From: Acanthosepion pharaonis
Lineage: Eukaryota > Mollusca > Cephalopoda > Sepiida > Sepiidae
Direction: 5' to 3'
Assembly (NCBI GenBank): GCA_903632075.3
Contig: CAHIKZ030002090.1
Location: 456,001-520,000 of the forward strand
DNA: 64,000 bases
The notes below the pieces were generated by a model. It made no database searches. It was not told the DNA's origin and saw only the letters and a list, made by a program, of their open reading frames with translations. Positions within the stretch are counted from its first letter, which is position 1; each line of letters opens with the position of its first letter. This document shows positions 33,058 to 43,690 of the stretch, in pieces. Position numbers and translations under genes: made by a program.

Positions 33058-33300
33058 GGGAGGAACGGTGGAATAATAGATAGCGGCACAGAGCTCGAAT
33101 TCCAGTTGGGTCCATTACATTCACTTTCGTGCTAATATCCTTGGAAAAGATATTAATCCTCTTCTCTCTCCCACCCAGCTTTGGGTAAATAGCAGTACAG
33201 ACTGGTCTAGGAGAAGGAAAAACTCTGAATTCAAAAACCGACCTGGAGAGGGCTATCTTGTCCAAGAAACACCACTTCTACTGTGGCTGCAGTACACATG
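33058..33300 (+). repeat. SINE-A' (SINE-A head, alternative tail)
   Basis: ACGGTGGAATAATAGATAGCGG is the SINE-A head, AGCTCGAATTCCAGTTGGG its B box. ACTTTCGTGCTAATATCC and GGGTAAATAGCAGTACAGAC follow as in SINE-A. After this the sequence switches to TGGTCTAGGAGAAGG and CTCTGAATTCAAAAACCG, shared with 30235-30475. A chimera of a common head and body with a second tail. Confidence 0.75.
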
Positions 33301-33313
33301 TTGACACTAAGGG

Positions 33314-33317
<4 letters not shown>

Positions 33318-33391
<74 letters not shown>
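33318..33391. repeat. (TA)n(GA)n microsatellite
   Basis: About 51 bp of TA followed by about 23 bp of GA. Confidence 0.96.
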
Positions 33392-34389
33392 CATACATTC
33401 TACTATTGAGGGCAACGCTAAATATTAGGTGGAAACATACTCAAATAGAGAAATATATTGAGTAACTACCAAATATTACGGACAAAATGGCGAGTTCAGT
33501 TCATTGACCATTAGTTGTGCATCAACGTATTCTTTGAGATAAAAATTATGTTAAAAGATCAAGAAGTAGACCAGAAAAAAATACCCCCTCTTAATATAGT
33601 CAACGCCGAAACCGGAATCAGAAACGTATATTAGGGCAGAGCCTCGGATGAGAAATGTTTAGAAAGTAGTTGTCAGTTCGTTTTAGAACAATTGGATAGA
33701 TGGACATTACGAGAATTGAAAACAACGAAAATTGTGATTAGGCCCAGGATAGCAGTCAAGCAGAAACGGAATCTACTTGTAAGAGAGTTATGAGTTTCGT
33801 AAGATTCAAAGAGAATTCTTTATTATGAATAGAACCTGTACAAACTTTTACCGGTACGTTTGAATGCTGCATTGGGAGGCGAACTTGGGCAACATGTATT
33901 CTGCAGACTAACTTATTTGCTCCATGCTACACTATCTGATGTGCAGATTGAGATTAGAAACAATTCTATATATAAAAATCAGAATTATTTATCGAGAAGA
34001 TCAGTTATCTAAAAGATGCCGTATCGTCACAACTTTGTTTCTCCGATATGAATTCATATAAATAAAAGATTTTACTAAATTGTTCTGGAAACATTTGGAT
34101 CAACCTGCATTTTAAGGCAAAATTACAAATCGTTTTAGAGATTAGTAATTAGAAAGTACTTTTTGTGCTTAGTTTCTAGCCATTCTACGGTCTCTGATTT
34201 TTGTATTGTAATAAGACCAGTGATTCAAATCAATCCCAAATGCTACATAAGTTTCATTAAAAGCAACTGAAACTTGTATAAAAGGAGGGATTGCTGCTCA
34301 AATACATAATTATTAAATAAAACCCGGCAACCAACAAGAAAAGTAACCGCAGTTCTTGTCAGTTGGTTTTTAATAAAATTGATGAGATG
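33392..34389. other. No recognised gene
   Basis: AT-rich, few homopolymers, no bounded repeat found. Confidence 0.5.
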
Positions 34390-34515
34390 ATATAAGTCAG
34401 CAACCAGAAGCGGTAGTGTTTCAAGCTTGAACGCAATTGTCAGGTCATGACGATTGCGTGCAAGCATGAAACAGACCATCGCCTCTGGGTGTTGACTTCA
34501 ATGTACACTTATATA
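34390..34515. repeat. Fold-back element copy 1 (GTTTCAAGC ... GCATGAAAC)
   Basis: GTTTCAAGCTTG and ACGCAATTGTC (34418-34441) pair with GACGATTGCGT and GCAAGCATGAAAC (34449-34472). The flank GAAACAGACCATCGCCTCTG, GGTGTTGACTTCAATGTACA is almost the same as 40713-40756. Both strands show a decayed CTGAxGA, TTGCG helix, GAAAC order because the unit is palindromic. Confidence 0.7.
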
Positions 34516-34577
34516 TTTACATACCCTTTATTATCGATATTGGACACTTTAACCCATAAATATAGCATACCTTAAAA

Positions 34578-34582
34578 CTTAC

Positions 34583-34615
<33 letters not shown>

Positions 34616-34616
34616 T
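34578..34616. repeat. (ATGT)n microsatellite
   Basis: Tetranucleotide ATGT repeat, about 9 units. Confidence 0.95.
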
Positions 34617-34749
34617 CGTTTTTGGTATAGAACTAGCAATCTTATCTCAAACTATTATTTTATAGAGTTCGATTCGATTCTCACCGTGGAATCTACCTTT
34701 GTGACCTCATTAAGTGTTGTCTTCTAGCATAACTTAAAATAAGCATATT

Positions 34750-34925
34750 GTCAGAAGAAAGTTTTGTTATGATGTTCAGTCTGCATAAGGCCAAAGAGCC
34801 ACTCTAGGTAGAGAGTTACAGAGTAAGAGTCATAGTTGACGGCGGAGGATATGCGGAGAAGATGAAGATTATAGTGATCGTGGAAGTATCCTCTTGAGAG
34901 TGGGTTCGACAAAGCACTTGGTTTA
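34750..34925 (-). pseudogene. Jockey/CR1-like LINE extreme 3' coding fragment
   Basis: The minus strand reads NPLSRGYFHDHYNLHLLRIS, then NYDSYSVTLYLEWLFGLMQ. The second block parallels TVLTFYLEWLLDLLQ at 45535-45690, the first CFYDDYKLALFKFRVNRHL at 40165-40330. Fragment only. Confidence 0.5.
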
Positions 34926-36837
34926 TGAGAATAGATTAGTTTTACGCTCCAATTAAAAAAATAAAACCATAACGAGTTTTAATGTTGCAGCAACTTAAAA
35001 AGTCACGTTGGAATTTTAGGCTTATTTTTTACCCTTCCTGTAAAAAGTGCAATTTCCTTATTTTAGAATTTGTTTCAACCATAAATTGCATCTAAAGCCC
35101 AGAGTCAACAAATTGCTGTAGAGAGATTTACAGAAATCGATTTTGAGTTTTGAAGGCATACAAGTTAAAAAAAAAAAAAAAAAAATTGGTAGATCCAAAT
35201 TTTTGGCGTGAAGAATTAGAAGTTCGTGAAAGACAAAGCAGTCAAGCATTAATTCCTTTTTATGAAGAGGAAAATAAAAAGGGAAACATTAATTTCCTTA
35301 CATGAGGCATTGATGTCTGCAGAAATACTTCATATTCAAAATAACGGATACGTCGGTATATAAGTCGACCCCTAAATTTCTGACGTGTTAATTCAAGTTT
35401 AAGCCTATGTTTGCTGAATAAAACATCTCAAAAGAAAACATTTCTTCAGACTTAAGAGGGTAGGAATAGATTTGATATGACGAAGGAATGTCTTGCTAGG
35501 CGTATATCATCTCTACAGTAATATCCTTAACAAAATCAAACGAGGGGAAAAAAATCATGCTACCTCATCTCGCGGGTTTATAATTTTTTTTTTTACTTTA
35601 ATACTTATTTGTCAATAGCTTAAGCTCACACAATAATATGCACGTTGTATATTATAACTATATTTTATGATACATGAGAAGTTATTTAATACAATAAGGT
35701 GGTGGGGGTAAGACTCCCATTGGATGTTTCAAATACAGATTCGTATATATTCCGCATAAGTTGTTTTCTTCTTTCAAAAGAAAAAAAACTCTTCTAACCT
35801 ACCATATGCGATTCCTTCGCATGTGGTAATATTTGGAAACTGCTTTTATCTCAGTCAAAATGCTTTTGAAGAGGAATAAATAGAAATAAAAACATGAAAA
35901 CGGAACTGTGTGTGTTCCTAAACAAGGAATTTTAGAATTTACTTTTAAAATAAAAAAAAAAAAAATGCCATGTAGTATCAAGAAAAATAATCGGCCAAGC
36001 AAAATCATATCGTAAAACACAAAAGAATAGACTATGGGAAACGTTTGAAAAAGCCATAGAAATCGAATTTTACGGATGAATAAGAAGTAAGCAAAGAGTA
36101 ATTAAGTAGTGAACAGAACAATTGCTAAATTCATTAGTTCCAAGCAATGAATTCATCAAGTTTGCAGCAAGAATTATTTCGAATGAAAGTAACTCTTTCA
36201 ATCCTTCACCCACTTCTTTATTGTAACTCTTAAGCCAAATGCAAAAGAATTACGTGATTTATAAATTGTTTTCGCGGAAGGGGATTAAGACAAAAAGGAC
36301 GAATAATTCGAGGTCGAATACGATTTCAAAGGCTAAATAAAAACTACGAATTCGAATATAGGCGCAATTTGGGCAAAATAAGATAAGTGTGCATGAGAAA
36401 TTCGAACAAAATAAGAGAGAGAAACACCGTCGTGTACCAGGAACTGATTGACTTATTTTTATAAGTTAACTGAAGGTATAGTTTCTTCTATAGTTAGATT
36501 TTCGCATTAATTTACAGAGAAAAGAACTAAGATGCAAGGGACATTAGCCATATTTGATAAACACATGAGTACGCAGTGAGAATGGAATTTGTTGCTTACT
36601 AGTAATGATCGCTTAGATTCGCTCATGAACCATTATCTCTGAACGTAGCGCCCCAAACAATTACACACACACACACATATATATTTTATATTATATATAT
36701 CGAAAATATAAGTTTACTGAATTTCACTAAATTAGTTCCACTCTTCAGGAGAGTTTATTGTAAAGAACAATTACAATCATAATGAAAAATATCTAAGGAA
36801 ACCAGTTATAGAAATAGGTTATATATAATGGTTTTTT
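34926..36837. other. No recognised gene
   Basis: AT-rich. Homopolymers at 35167, 35588 and 35950, and a CA/TA tract at 36664-36702. No gene, RNA or bounded repeat identified. Confidence 0.5.
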
Positions 36838-36950
36838 AACCTAATTGGGTACGTAAACGTGGTTAGCGAACTTGTCTGACGAGATCAATTACGATCGAGT
36901 AGTGAATTCCATCCTCACCGAGTACTCAATTCTTACGGCCTTGTGTCACA
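36838..36950 (+). repeat. tRNA-derived SINE head fragment
   Basis: ACGTGGTTAGCGAACTTGTC is A-box-like and GTAGTGAATTCCATCCTCACC carries a weak B box. GAGATCAATTACGATC lies between. Related to the head at 2135-2230. Confidence 0.4.
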
Positions 36951-37889
36951 TTTAAACTACGCTTAGTAAATAATTATTTTTCACCTACTTTTGGAATTTT
37001 TTAACGAAAAAGTAAAATAACGAAAAGACATTTATTGAAAGTGGCATATTGCTGTGCAATATCTCTGCGTGATAAAAATCGCTTAGCCTCTGGCGTCAGT
37101 TTAACCTGACGACTCCCTTCCCTCCATATATTGTGACTATTTTGTATTTCCTTTATTTTGGATGAAAGCTTGGAAATTTTCCAACATATTTCAGCGAATT
37201 TCTTCAATTTCCAAAATTTTATTTTATAATTTGGATATATAAGGAAGCGAAGACATAAGTTTATTATATACTGACGTCAAATTAGTATGGGTGAAATAAC
37301 AAGCAGTGTTGTAATATATTATTTCAAATATCCAACACGAATTAATCATTCAGGAAAGACAGTTCCGCTCCAGGATTTATTTTCAGACTTCGGATAAACG
37401 AATGAACGAACGAGAAACTAAAATTTAATAAAATTAATGTTATTAGCCGAGAAAGATTAAGATATACGAGAAGAAAATTTTACATTTTTTTTCTAAATTA
37501 TGTTAATGAAACTAAAGACAAATTTGCTAAAGGCTTTTCAGAAATTATTTTCTTTTTGAATATACTGTCTGGAAAGGTCTGAAGTGTTTATCCTTATCAA
37601 TTATTTTTCGCGCTTGTTTACACGTGTTTACAAGATAAACGTAATGGAAGTTTCCTTCAGACTTCAATTCAACTTCCGGAAACTAAGTTTCCTCTGCGCA
37701 TGTGTGACAACTGATAAACATCAGACTTGTTCCATTATGTGAAAAGTTGTCTAAAGTGACACGTGGATAAAAACCCGACAGTTTTATTAGCGTGTCAATA
37801 AAAGAAATGTACATATGCCCTTTTAATTGTAGGAATATACGTATTACATATTAATGAGAACTTAATATCAAATCTTATAACATCTTGAC

Positions 37890-37929
<40 letters not shown>

Positions 37930-38521
37930 TTTCATAAATCTTTAAAAAATTCAGAAATTAAGTTAGTTTTCATGGTTATTTTGTTGAATATTGAATATAT
38001 AGAGATCTGAACCCCAATTTGCAGCCTCCAAATTAATACTTATTAATGAAAATAGTCTCCAGATATTTTCACCAAAATCAAATGTGAAATATACCGGAAG
38101 AATAGGAATAAAAAAAAAAAAACTGCTCGTACATGAAAAAAAAATATTTTCAGATTTGAGCTTCACAGCTAATACAAAGTCAACAATACGTATACAAATG
38201 AACCAATAACTAGCCCAATAATAACTAGTTTTGATCCGTGAAAATTTCAATTTTCCTATTTTAAATTTCTGATGAATTATTCAGTTAATGATTGAATAAA
38301 TTCATGGCGAGTTCTTCGACAAAATATCCTTAGAGATTCTCCCTATCGCATCGTTATAAGCTTATCAACTTTAACAAAATATTTCAATAACAATTATAAA
38401 TGCTATCGTTATTAAGTAGTAAGGGGGTACAAATGAGAAGATTTGAAATTGACAACTTTTTCAATTTCACTGAAACAGAGGTTAAACATTTCTATATTCA
38501 CTTTTTTTTTTCTTTCATTTT
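36951..38521. other. No recognised gene; (TA)n at 37894-37924
   Basis: 37610-37800 is less AT-rich (CTTCCGGAAACTAAGTTTCC is a short imperfect palindrome). The rest is AT-rich with T- and A-runs. Confidence 0.45.
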
Positions 38522-39352
38522 CTCACTGAAACCAAGTAGCCTCTTTGATGTCTTATCTTGTCACGCGCTCAAACGGAAGATCCCATTATTTATGAAGTAT
38601 TAGCAGAAGACGTCAGACACTACATTTCAGCAAACATGGATAAACGTTCTCGCAGTAAGTGTCAAAAGGACGGTTTTCCTATGACACCGCTTTTTTAACC
38701 GTCTTCATTTTTCGACAATGTTTTAAAAAGCTATTATTAGAATTATAATAAAACCTAAACATATGAAAATGAATTTATATATTTTTCTATTCTTAAGAGT
38801 TGACAAAAATATTAAAAAGATGTTTATTTAGAAGAATACTTTTTTTTTTTTTATTTACAACATTCTAAAAGCTGATACAATTTGAATCATTTACCAATTT
38901 ATAGAGAAATAAATTGGAAAAAAAAATTATTCTTAAATTTATAAATATTTACTAAGCTAATATCTAAGGAAATCCTTATTTACCATATCATAATGTTTGA
39001 ATCAATTGGCAAATAACGTTTTTCCAACCATTCCAATTAATATAAAAAAACAGTGTAAATAGACAATCTAATAAACAAATAGTGTTCATTATTTTTGTCA
39101 ATTCTCAAAGAAAATGTATAAATTCACTTTCATGTGTTTATATTTTAATACAATTCTGACCATCACTTTTTGAAATAAGCATTGCCGAAAAGTAGTTAAA
39201 AAAGCGATGTCATAGGGAACACGGTCCTTTTGATAAAAAATCTTATTGCTGGCACGTTTATCCAAGTCTACCTATTTTTATTTCACTGAAACCAAGTAGC
39301 GTCTCTGATAAGTTTTTCGGAATAGTTCATTATTTATAGGGGTATTGGCAGG
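38522..39352. mobile_element. Fold-back element with ~200-bp inverted repeats inside a direct repeat
   Basis: TGGATAAACG (38637) ... CAAAAGGAC ... CCTATGACACCGCTTTTTTAAC ... TTTTTCGACAATG is matched in inverse by CATTGCCGAAAA ... GTTAAAAAAGCGATGTCATAGG ... GTCCTTTTG ... CGTTTATCCA (ends 39264). The arms continue inwards to about 200 bp (GAATTTATATATTTT / AAAATGTATAAATTC; GTTGACAAAAATATT / ATTTTTGTCAATTC). Outside the arms, a direct repeat TCACTGAAACCAAGTAGC...CATTATTTAT...GTATT(A/G)GCAG lies at 38522-38604 and 39282-39352. No coding sequence lies between. An unusual layout for a MITE because of the long diverged direct repeat. Confidence 0.75.
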
Positions 39353-40164
39353 TCGTGCAAACTAACGAAGTGAAGGACAAGCATAATTATAATAGGATAA
39401 TAATGACATTAATAAAACTAATATAGTATACCATAATTTATTTTTAAATGAATCATATAGAACGGGAAGTAAATAGTGAAAATTCCCGACCCAAGGACTA
39501 AACTCATTTACACGCCACGAAATTAACAAACCAAATCTAAACAGAAGAGATCTTTCACCGATTGTCAATGTACGGATTTATCAAGACTTCTCCGCGTACT
39601 TCACATCCATGAACTGTGAATTCTTCCTGCTTCCCCCCCTTTTTTTTGGCGGGGGGGTACAAAAAAGAAAAAAAAAAGGTGGCTCTACGTCATCGTAATG
39701 GTAGGAAGATCGTCATTCCTCTTTCAAAGAATAATTTTATATGCAACCTACTACGTATGATTCTATGTTGTAAATTGAAGTAACTCCGCGTAAATGTTTC
39801 AAGGGTACATAATAGGGATTGCAGTATTACACATGGGTGCGGCATCTGCTTTTAGGCTGACGTGTTTCACATAACGTGGACCGCGATATTTTAACCTATA
39901 CGGAACCAATGCGTATTTACCGCTGACGCCAGTGGTCAATGGTAGAGCTCAGAGAGAGAGAGAAAAAAAAAGACATTCCAATTGCATAACATCTTTATTC
40001 AAACCTCCATTTTGCCATGTGCCAAACTAATCTAAAATTTCACATCAAACAGCTTTAATCCACACTAATTTTTTCACTCAATACAATGCCTAAGAGACAG
40101 TAAAGGTACAGCGTTACTGAGTGAAAATGTTGTATGGATTTACGAGAATGAAATAAGTACATAT
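39353..40164. other. No recognised gene
   Basis: Contains a C/T and G-run junction at 39634-39680 (CCCCCCTTTTTTTT, GGGGGGG, A-rich) and a short GA run at 39952. No gene seen. Confidence 0.45.
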
Positions 40165-40330
40165 TATGAGGATAGATGACGGTTGACCCTAAACTTGAAG
40201 AGGGCAAGCTTGTAGTCATCATAGAAGCATTCCCTAAGGAGTCTGTTACGCAAAGTAGCGGTTATCGGGAAGAAGCTGTTTGAATGGAGCTTCCTTCTTA
40301 ACATTGGTTATACGAAGGAAATGAGGATTC
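40165..40330 (-). pseudogene. Jockey/CR1-like LINE C-terminal fragment, open for 45 codons
   Basis: The minus strand reads without a stop MLRRKLHSNSFFPITATL, RNRLLRECFYDDYKLALF, KFRVNRHLS. This is the NSFFPRTATLWNRLP ... CFPDxYNLxLFKSRVNRYLS block of Jockey/CR1 proteins, here with the WN of the motif changed to RN. The best preserved reading frame of this family in the window, but only this block remains. Confidence 0.75.
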
Positions 40331-40362
40331 GATATTGTGCACATAGCATAGCGTACCCAACC

Positions 40363-40364
<2 letters not shown>

Positions 40365-40422
<58 letters not shown>
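40365..40422. repeat. (TA)n microsatellite
   Basis: Pure TA tract of about 58 bp. Confidence 0.97.
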
Positions 40423-40428
<6 letters not shown>

Positions 40429-40434
40429 TCTCGC

Positions 40435-40770
40435 ACATTGAATGCTGGTGTTAAGAAAATAGTGCTCGATGTAAAATAACAGAGCTATAAGTTATATAGC
40501 TTAATAATACACATCTCCCACCTCACCGGTAGCACGATTCTGAATTTCATGCACAACGCAATCTTCAGTTGCTGAGTTAAGAAGATTGCGCTAAGTATGA
40601 AACTCAGAGTTGGGCTACCGGTATATATAAGAAATATATTAAGGTGCGCTATATTTATGGGATAAAGTGCTGAATATCAGAGGTTGAGCGTGTGTAAATA
40701 TAAAAGTGAACATTGAAACAGCCTGTCGCCTCTAAGTGTTAACTTCAATGTTCACTCTCTCATATATGTG
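40435..40770. repeat. Fold-back element copy 2, with hammerhead-like core on the minus strand
   Basis: ACCGGTAGC (40525) pairs with GCTACCGGT (ends 40622), TTTCAT with ATGAAA, and CGCAATCTTC with GAAGATTGCG around a 12-nt loop. On the minus strand the order is AGCAA, CTGAAGA, TTGCGTTGTGCAT (TGC/GCA helix), GAAA, ATT-CAG-AAT, C, GTGCT: helix III of 3 bp, C as the cleavage nucleotide, and helix I AGCA/TGCT with one mismatch. A second small inverted repeat, AGTGAACATTGAA / TTCAATGTTCACT, lies at 40705-40756. The flank from 40713 matches copy 1 at 34468-34515. Confidence 0.65.
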
Positions 40771-40959
40771 CGCGCACGTAATACTTTGTGGAGAAAACTA
40801 TTATACATTGAACTTAGACTGAGGGCGGGAAGTGGGGTGGAGGAGTGACTATACTAGGCCCATAGATATTATTTTTGGTACAAGTGCAGTTTCACATGTT
40901 ATTTTTGATGGGTACCATGTTAGTCTGATAATTGCCAACTTGAAGAGGTTGTTTTGACC

Positions 40960-41140
40960 ATATGTGTAGTGTAGTGGCCATCGGCGCGGAAATTCCGACC
41001 TAGGCTGTTGCATTCATTTTGCGCTCCTATCTTGCGAAAAGCCCTCAATATTTATTCCCCCCCCTGATATGGGTTAAATGGTATGGTAGACTGCACTTTC
41101 GCGCCATGGGCGGCATTGACTGAGATGGTCGACTTATTTT
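40960..41140 (+). repeat. tRNA-derived SINE, singleton
   Basis: GTAGTGTAGTGGCCATCGGC fits an A box. The B box is weak (AATTCCGACC). The body has GCATTCATTTTGCGCTCCTA, CCCCCTGATATGGGTTAAAT and ATGGGCGGCATTGACTGAGA. The order of blocks resembles SINE-A (…CATTCA…GCTAAT…GGGTAAAT…) at low identity. Confidence 0.45.
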
Positions 41141-42854
41141 ATTTTATTCTATTTTTAATAATTCTACTTTCTCAAGAAGTTCTAGCAATTCGTAAATATC
41201 AAAGAGAACGACTTTGGGAATCTCAACAGTTTACGTACTGAAGGGAAATAGCGTAAGACATCCTGAAATATTACATATAAAAAAAATCAAATTTTAAAGA
41301 TTGAAGCTACATAATCACAAACAATAAAGCTTGCTTTATTAAATAAAACCACATCACTTGAAGTCTTCCAACAGCAGCAACAACTAAAATGGATAACACA
41401 TGTAACTAAGGGAAAATGATGTAGTCCAGATATTAAGATTCAACACTATCTTAAAAGGGTAGGAAGGTAACTCCCATCTGTAATAGAAATAGCGATAACT
41501 ATGTTTGAGAGGCCTATTTTCCGAGAAAACTGTTTTCAGACAAGCAAATTTTCGGCCAATGAGTGCTGAATGTTTTCAGTGTGAAAATATTGAATCTCGC
41601 CATTACATAATTTGGTGATTCATCTGAAACACACGTTATATATATTACACACACACAATCTTTTAATGTAATTTACTATGCTTAGCTTACTTTTGAAACA
41701 AGGCCGAGAAGATTGAGCCAAGTACTCTATAGTAAATGATCAACCGAATTAGCTAGGTAATCAGAAGCACCAAAAAGTGAACGAACTATAATCAGTAAAT
41801 TCTTCGTTTAAACGGTGTCCACTTTTTCAGTAGTCCTTGTTGAACTTTGATCGTAAGGGTAATAATTTATGATAGATTATTCAAGTTTTTTTTTTTTTTT
41901 TAAACTCAGCACTTTATTTGTGCGGAAGAATTTCGTAGCTGATATACTCTTTGTGACTTCACCCGGTCGACAAACCCGCTACCGTTTTCTCAAGTATAAT
42001 ATCCAAGTTAAAAATAAAGAGTTATTTTGGCATTTTTACAAGCGTAAAATGATAAATTACGTTTCTTCCGCCCTAAGATTAATCAATTTATAAATATCAC
42101 AGCAAAAAAAGAAAATAAATTAAATGAAGCGTTTAATATCTTTAAATTAGAATAAGGTGATAAAAAAATGAATTTGATTGATCAAAGCAAAATTCAATGC
42201 TTAGAAATTTGCTTTAGTCTGAGAATCCTTTTTTACGCTAATCAATTAGTTAAAGACTGTTGAGGCATTGATTACATCATTTTTTTTTTTTAAGAAAAAG
42301 CCGCTTCAACTTTAAGATTGTTTATACACAAACTTTAGACAGGCGTCAGCTATAAAATTTTAATTGGCACATTACCCGAGAGACCGAGTGAGATGCTAAT
42401 TTTCAAACAGCCCAAAGGAGATTTACTATTCGCTAACACATTAGAGATCTCTCTCAGAAATGTCTGACCTGCAGATTTAGTGTTCAAATTACCAAAAGGT
42501 TTAAATCTATTTCAACTAATACAGCTGTCCCCCACACTTTAATCCCAGTCAGTAAAGAAAATGTGTTTACAGTATTTAGTGAAAATTTATTCCATTTTTG
42601 AGAAAGCATTTTTAATTCTACCAAAATTCCACAATGCACGACAAACTATTTGAAAATGAAGCCCCTTCCATTGTAACCATACGAGTAACTTTATCTACAG
42701 TGAAATCACACACTGAAAAGACTTCCGCCAAGAAGTAGCCATTTGAACCCTTGACAAATTATTAACTGATGCAATTTATTTCTTTAACAAATCCTCATCG
42801 CTTGCAAGAGTGAAAGAGATAGCAAGGAAGAAAGTTAAGCTTAAAAGAATTTTG
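41141..42854. other. No recognised gene
   Basis: AT-rich. T-runs at 41888 and 42281, CA run at 41647. No gene or bounded repeat. Confidence 0.5.
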
Positions 42855-43200
42855 TCTATATTTCTGAGATGAGGTATTATGCACACTATTTACATTATTC
42901 GGTCTATTGTCCTCATCTTTGTCGCCATATTTATTACAACGTTTCGGCCGTTGTACACTCCGGGCTTCTTCAGGTGGTTGGAATATCGAACTGAACCTTT
43001 ATTTCGCTCACTGGGGTAGACTGTTCTAGTTCCATGTGTCATGTTTAATGGATGTCAGTTATTAGTTATCTCCTGTTAATTCCCCTCTCCAAGTTCTCCA
43101 CTGCCTTAACCTGGTATTAAACTCACACTCTCTGGGTCCTGTCATAGAATCTAACCAACGCCTTTATCCACTGTGACATGTGTCCTTGAGGACATCTGTG
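42855..43200 (-). repeat. SINE-H, full copy on minus strand
   Basis: Read on the minus strand: A-box-like ACAGTGGATAAAGGCGTTGG, B-box-like GTGAGTTTAATACC, body with GAACAGTCTACCCCAGTGAG and AAATAAAGGTTCAG, then CCACCTGAAGA ... CAACGGCCGAAACG (core at 42941-42973), GACAAAGATGAGGACAATAG, and the end CATAATACCTCATCTCAG. The core boxes CTGAAGA and GAAAC are intact. Helix II is weakened (AGCCCGG against CGGCC). Confidence 0.8.
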
Positions 43201-43365
43201 TATGAATTTCTGGGTATTATAAATAAAGGGTTCAGTTCGACATTCCAACCACCTGAAGAAGGCCGGAGCGTACAACGGCCGAAACGTTGTAAATAAATAT
43301 GGCGACAAAGATGAGGACAATAGTCTGAATAATGTAAATAATGCAAAAGAATTTTATTTATAATA
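43200..43365 (+). repeat. SINE-H, 5'-truncated copy, inverted to its neighbour
   Basis: AATAAAGGGTTCAGTTCGAC, CCACCTGAAGA at 43253-43259, one extra A, GGCCG / CGGCC helix with a 10-nt loop, then GAAACGTTG. The best preserved helix II of the family. GATGAGGACAATAGTCTG follows at 43310. It forms a head-to-head inverted pair with the copy at 42855-43200. Confidence 0.8.
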
Positions 43366-43690
43366 ATCACAGTCGGACTAAAGTCCTCATTTATGTTATC
43401 ACAACGTTTCGGCCGTCATACCATCCGCCTACTTCAGGTGTCTGGTGATCCAGGTAACGAAGGAATTTTGAATCGAACCCTTTATTTCATCTACAGGGAT
43501 AGATTGTTCTCATTCCGTCTATGTCTAGAGAAATAATTTTTAAAGCACTGCTCAAAACTTGCTGGTCCTGTTTTCAACAACCTGGCTCAAGGATTGAACT
43601 ATTAACCACCAATATTCCCAAATTCAAGAACGAACAGCCTTAGTCCCTAGGCTGTTGTCTAGTGGGTCAAAACCTTATAATAAAGAGGAG
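43366..43690 (-). repeat. SINE-H, full copy on minus strand
   Basis: Minus strand: CAGCCTAGGGACTAAGGC (A-box-like), AATAGTTCAATCCTTGAGCC (B box), GAACAATCTATCCCTGTAG, AAATAAAGGGTTCGATTC, CACCTGAAGTAGGCGG, then GACGGCCGAAACGTTG (core 43406-43437), then AAATGAGGACTTTAGTCCG. Its tail meets the tail of the preceding + copy, so three units alternate in direction. CTGAAGTA has T in place of the last A of the box. Confidence 0.8.

Noticed and set aside
42855..43690. A CRISPR array or phage-type repeat cluster
   Set aside because: The repeated units are about 300 bp, in alternating orientation, with pol III boxes. Nothing resembles short repeats with unique spacers, and the genome is animal.
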